Below, in pieces: positions 8,506 through 11,607 of a DNA stretch of 11,607 nucleotides (position 1 is the first letter of the stretch; the number at the start of each line of letters is the position of its first letter). The notes beneath the pieces were generated by a model, which did no database searches, was not told the origin of the DNA, and was given only the letters and a program-made list of their open reading frames with translations. The DNA is taken from the NCBI GenBank assembly GCA_015501595.1, contig JADNRX010001292.1:1-11607 (forward strand), in the 5' to 3' direction. The DNA is from Hymenopellis radicata (lineage: Eukaryota; Basidiomycota; Agaricomycetes; Agaricales; Physalacriaceae). Both the position numbers and the translations under genes were made by a program.

Positions 8506-9997
8506 ATGAGTACCATTACTCTGAAAGCGTACTGGCCGTGAGGTGAGTCTATCCTAATTGCTTATGTCGTATCTGTTGGTCTTTGACACGATCTTAGATG
8601 CCTCTTGTAGGGTAAGTCACCAGTGCAAGTACAGGGAGACGTAACAACGTTCATGGCTTCATCACTCAGGCTTTTGGTACCTGGAAGGTACGTTTCCTCG
8701 CACGATATGATAACACGGTATACTTGATATATGTTCAAGGTTCCTAAAGCGACATGCTCTGATGTAAAATCTTTTTGCTTCTACTGTGAATCATAACCTA
8801 AACAGGTGGTAGACCGTATACAAGGCCGTCAAAGCCGGTTACAGATTACTGGATGGAGCTGGCGACTATGGTAATGAGAAGGAAGTTGGAGAAGGTGTTC
8901 GAAGGGCGATCGATGAAGGAATTGTAAAGCGTGAAGATTTATGTGAGTCTTCCAGATATCGGTCGCTGGAGTCTAATGATCTTGTATCGCAGTTATTACT
9001 TCCAAGGTGACACGTGCAAGGAAAGTAAACGAGAAACGTGTTCTAACCAATTTGTAGCTCTGGAATACTTTCCATGACAAAGAACGGGTACGAAGTCATG
9101 AAGACAACACTTTGCTCACCAATATTGACTTACCAATGCAGGTCGAACAGCTTGCAAGGAAGCAGCTCGCAGACTGGGGTCTCGAATACTTCGACCTCTT
9201 CCTTATCCACTTTCCGATTTCTCTTGAGTATGTCGATCCTGCTCACCGCTATCCCCCAGAATGGTGGGGAGACGACAAGCAAGTGCACCTCGGTAGGTTC
9301 ATCCCATCCATGGCGATTACGGGCTGACGAGCAGCTTAGGCAAGGCAACTATCCAAGAAACCTGGACAGAAATGGAGAAGCTAGTCGATATCGGGCTGGC
9401 CAAGAACATTGGAGTTAGCAATTTCCAGCCTCAGCTCATCCTCGACGTGCTTCGATACGCACGTTACGAGCCCCAGGTGCTACAAGTCGAGATCCACCCT
9501 TACAACTCTCAAAGCCAGCTGGTCGATTTCTGCAAGGTGCACGGCATCGCGGTCACAGCGTACTCCTCTCTTGGTCCGCAGGGCTATATCGAGATTGCAA
9601 TGGACAAGTCCCTTCCCAGCTTGTTTTCTCAAAAGGTGATTACGCAAGCGGCGGAAATGCATGGAATGAGTGAGTCGTTTCGATGAACGCGCGTCGACGC
9701 GCGTACTGGCCCCTTTCTGACTCATTCTCCAAGCTCCGGCGCAGGTGCTGCTCCGCTGGTCGACTCAACGCGGTATCGCAGTCATTCCCAAGACAGAGTA
9801 TCCGGAGTATTTGCAGCAGAACCTGGATAACCTGCAGTTCATGCTGACGGACGAGGAGATGAAAGCGATCAACGGTCTCAATGTGAACGTCAGGGTACGC
9901 GTGTTTCGCTGCAGCTTGGATGTTGTGGGAGCTCACGGTATACCTTTAGTTGAACGATCCTGCGTTGATAGACGCCAGGTTGGCGATTTTTGCTTGA
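8506..9997 (+). CDS. Xylose reductase-type aldo-keto reductase (copy 2), damaged 5' end, altered cofactor motif
   Basis: Tandem duplicate of the preceding gene, with all ten intron positions kept. Exons: 8506-8542, 8598-8611, 8670-8687, 8740-8763, 8813-8942, 8993-9006, 9058-9087, 9142-9292, 9340-9669, 9734-9894, 9950-9997. Exons 4-11 match copy 1 exactly in length and read through. The tetrad survives ([25 protein letters not shown]). Exon 1 has one extra base and reads [11 protein letters not shown] then TGA (8539-8541); exon 3 has two extra bases. Initiating at the exon 2 ATG (8598) and using a GTAGGG donor at 8607 instead of GTAAGT at 8612 gives an intact 304-residue protein starting MPLAFGTWK. 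The cofactor motif is IPKTEYPEY: Asn to Glu and Arg to Tyr against copy 1, removing the 2'-phosphate clamp. It is either an NADH-leaning paralogue with an unusual start, a recent pseudogene, or sequence error. Confidence 0.7.
9687..9704. repeat. Perfect 18-base palindrome inside an intron
   Basis: ACGCGCGTCGACGCGCGT reads the same on both strands. It lies within intron 9 (9670-9733) of the second aldo-keto reductase. At 64 bases that intron is longer than the 50-base one at the same place in copy 1, which has no such palindrome. It could fold as a strong hairpin in the pre-mRNA. Confidence 0.75.
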
Positions 9998-10208
9998 AAG
10001 AGGGGTTTGGACTCGGAAGTAAAAGCGACGCGTGTACATTAGCTCCCGATCCGTGTAATGGGCGAGAATTGACAGGAATTGAATCACTTGATTCTGGATT
10101 CTGCGCAGAGCTGTGCGCGTCGGTGCCGAGCCGGCAGCTGCGCAGTCGGAGTTTAAATATCGGCCATATAAAGGGCTGGTTAATGAAGTCATCGAGAACA
10201 CTCAAGTC
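9998..10208 (+). promoter_or_regulatory. Promoter region of the PB1-domain gene
   Basis: A TATA box, TATAAA, lies at 10167-10172 in a short AT-rich run, about 40 bases before the ATG at 10209. The first part of this interval is also the 3' flank of the second aldo-keto reductase and shows weak resemblance to the flank of copy 1. Assignment of the TATA box to this gene is by position only. Confidence 0.5.
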
Positions 10209-11607
10209 ATGGCCGCTACTTTCAAGCTAAACCGAGCTGGCGAGACTCGTCGGCTCTCGTTTAACCAACTCCCTACCTGGGACGTCCTTTCCGAGAAGAT
10301 TCACACCTTGTATGGCATTCCTGAGGACAATATGATTGGTTTGACCTACGTCGATTCGGACGGGGACAACATCACTTTATCCTCCAACGGTGAACTGGCA
10401 GATTTCTATCAGACCTCGTACAAGCCCGGTGATGTTATCAAAGTTCGTTGTGCAGGACTGCGCCAGTCGCGCCCCGCCAGTGAGAGTCTCAGGTCGTTCC
10501 CAGAGACGCTACGACACCAACTTCCGCCGGAATACCTTTGGCAAGGACCCCATTCTGCAGTTCCACCTCGACGAAGACTGGCAGAGCATCCCCGCGTTCT
10601 CCAACATGTTCCACCCTGCTCAGTCTCCCGAACACGGCTTCAATCGAGTCGGTAACCACCATGACCGACGACGACGCTGCTGCCATCCCTCCCGTCGACA
10701 AGGGCAAGGGCCGCGCTTACACTCCTTCATTCCATTCGACTACTTCCTCTGTCATCGGTGACGTCGAGATGTTGACCAGCACCCCCAAGGCTCCCGTCTC
10801 TGACTTTGGTCCGTTCCCCAAGACAAGGAGCTGCCCAATCTCTACAGCGTCGCGTCGTCTAACACCTCGTATGGAGAACCCTCCTCTCAAGAGGGCTCAG
10901 GGCTCGGTCATTCCCTTGTTGGCAAGGACAGCGCCAAAGGCAGCACCAAGAGCAACAGCCATGCTCCTACTCCCACGCATCGCCCTGCTACGCCCGTAGC
11001 TTCCAGTGACGAGGAAGAGACTGCTCCTGATCCACCGCTCGCGCCTTTGGAGAACCCTACCCCGGCGAACTTGGCCAGCGACATTGCTTTCCTGCTCGAT
11101 GCTGTGAGCTCCGTCTTCAATGCCCATCCCGAAGTGTCCGAGGGCTTCCAGAATCTCATTCGTAACGCGGCCAACGGCACCTACTGGGACGCTCACCGCG
11201 ACGCAATTGCCAGGGCTGCGTCTGCGTATTCGCAAACTGCTCATACCGAATTCTCCCGTGCTGAAGCAGATGCTGGCCGACGAGTTTCTGAGGCCCTTGC
11301 ATCACTCGCGCGTACTGTCGCTTTGGCGGCAGGTGTCTCGTCAGACGAAGCCGACCGTACGAGGGATGGGCCGGATTCTTTTGGAAGCGATGGGGGTGCT
11401 TGGTGGACGCATGGACCTCTGCCTCCTCCTCCTCCTCCAGGTACCTTCCCTCCTTTCCCTCCCCAAGGACTCCACCATGGACCACCCTTCCCCGGCTTTG
11501 AAGCTCCCTTCGGTCGATTTGGTCGAGGACGTGGTGGCGGACGAGGACGTGGTCACCCATTTGGCCATTTCGGTCCTAATGCTCCTCCACATCATCACGG
11601 TCCTCAT
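10209..11607 (+). CDS. PB1-domain protein, possibly NBR1/ZZ-type adaptor; partial at the window end, frame broken by indels
   Basis: The N-terminal PB1 domain (residues 1 to about 80) has the conserved Lys6 in TFKLN and an acidic OPCA motif, TYVDSDGDNITLSSNGEL (46-63), so it could pair both ways with other PB1 proteins. The coding signal then moves: frame of the ATG to 10442; frame +1 from 10444 to 10641 (FVVQD, RRNTFGKDPILQFHLDEDW, SPEHGF); another +1 from 10643 (IESVTTMTDDD); then -1 near 10822 (DKELPNLYSVASS) to the window edge. Conserved-looking sequence and G/C-ending codons follow those frames, so I infer extra bases at 10443 and 10642/10643 and a missing base near 10822. An alternative with introns 10443-10492 and 10758-10822 avoids indels but discards the best family match. 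The later part is helical, then rich in Pro, Gly, His and Arg (RGRGGGRGRG). ZZ fingers and the NBR1 domain, if present, lie beyond the window. An autophagy-adaptor role is a guess. Confidence 0.62.

Noticed and set aside
10113..10208. Upstream in-frame extension of the PB1 protein
   Set aside because: It begins at a GTG codon, crosses the TATA box, and precedes a domain that starts immediately after the ATG at 10209.
10443..10492. 50-base GT-AG intron in the PB1 gene
   Set aside because: Size and borders are acceptable, but it removes FVVQD and throws the best conserved downstream stretch out of frame. Kept only as an alternative.
10758..10822. 65-base GT-AG intron in the PB1 gene
   Set aside because: It would restore frame at the third jump and cannot be excluded, but its content reads as ordinary coding sequence and a single missing base explains the jump as well.
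1..11607. tRNA, rRNA, CRISPR, insertion sequence or phage features
   Set aside because: No cloverleaf with a CCA-type acceptor pattern, no spaced identical repeats and no transposase or integrase motifs were seen. The intron-rich genes show this is a eukaryotic nuclear region.

Overview
This window looks like nuclear DNA from a filamentous fungus, most likely an agaricomycete basidiomycete. The genes are cut by many 47-73 base GT-AG introns, some exons are only 11-24 bases long, spacing is compact, both strands are used, and the encoded families fit. I cannot name the species from sequence alone.

Layout. Bases 1-1152 carry no gene that I can support. They hold a very AT-rich stretch (1-180), unremarkable DNA, and a foldback (inverted-repeat) element at 610-942. 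Bases 1153-2445 (minus) encode a six-exon GDP-fucose transporter of the SLC35C type. It is head to head, across 224 bases, with an eight-exon GDP-fucose O-fucosyltransferase-like type II membrane protein (2670-4421, plus). A 15-base imperfect inverted repeat lies near the middle of that shared promoter. Bases 4786-6018 (minus) are an intronless ketopantoate reductase (PanE/ApbA fold) in which almost all substrate-contacting residues are replaced. Bases 6507-7975 and 8506-9997 (plus) are a tandem pair of eleven-exon aldo-keto reductases of the xylose reductase type. The first is intact with an NADPH-type motif. The second has lost the phosphate-binding arginine and is damaged in exons 1 and 3. 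From 10209 to the window end is a PB1-domain protein whose conserved reading is broken by single-base indels.

How the genes relate. The transporter would bring GDP-fucose into the Golgi lumen, where the neighbouring transferase would use it: supplier and user share one promoter. The two reductases share every intron position and so arose by local duplication; the second may now prefer NADH or be dying. The ketopantoate reductase-like protein keeps its fold but probably not its textbook chemistry. The PB1 protein may be an NBR1/ZZ-type adaptor, but its diagnostic later domains lie outside the window. Indels cluster between about 8.5 and 10.8 kb, which suggests either local sequence error or real decay. 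All exon boundaries were worked out by hand from frame, splice-site bases and family similarity; no alignment or RNA data were available.
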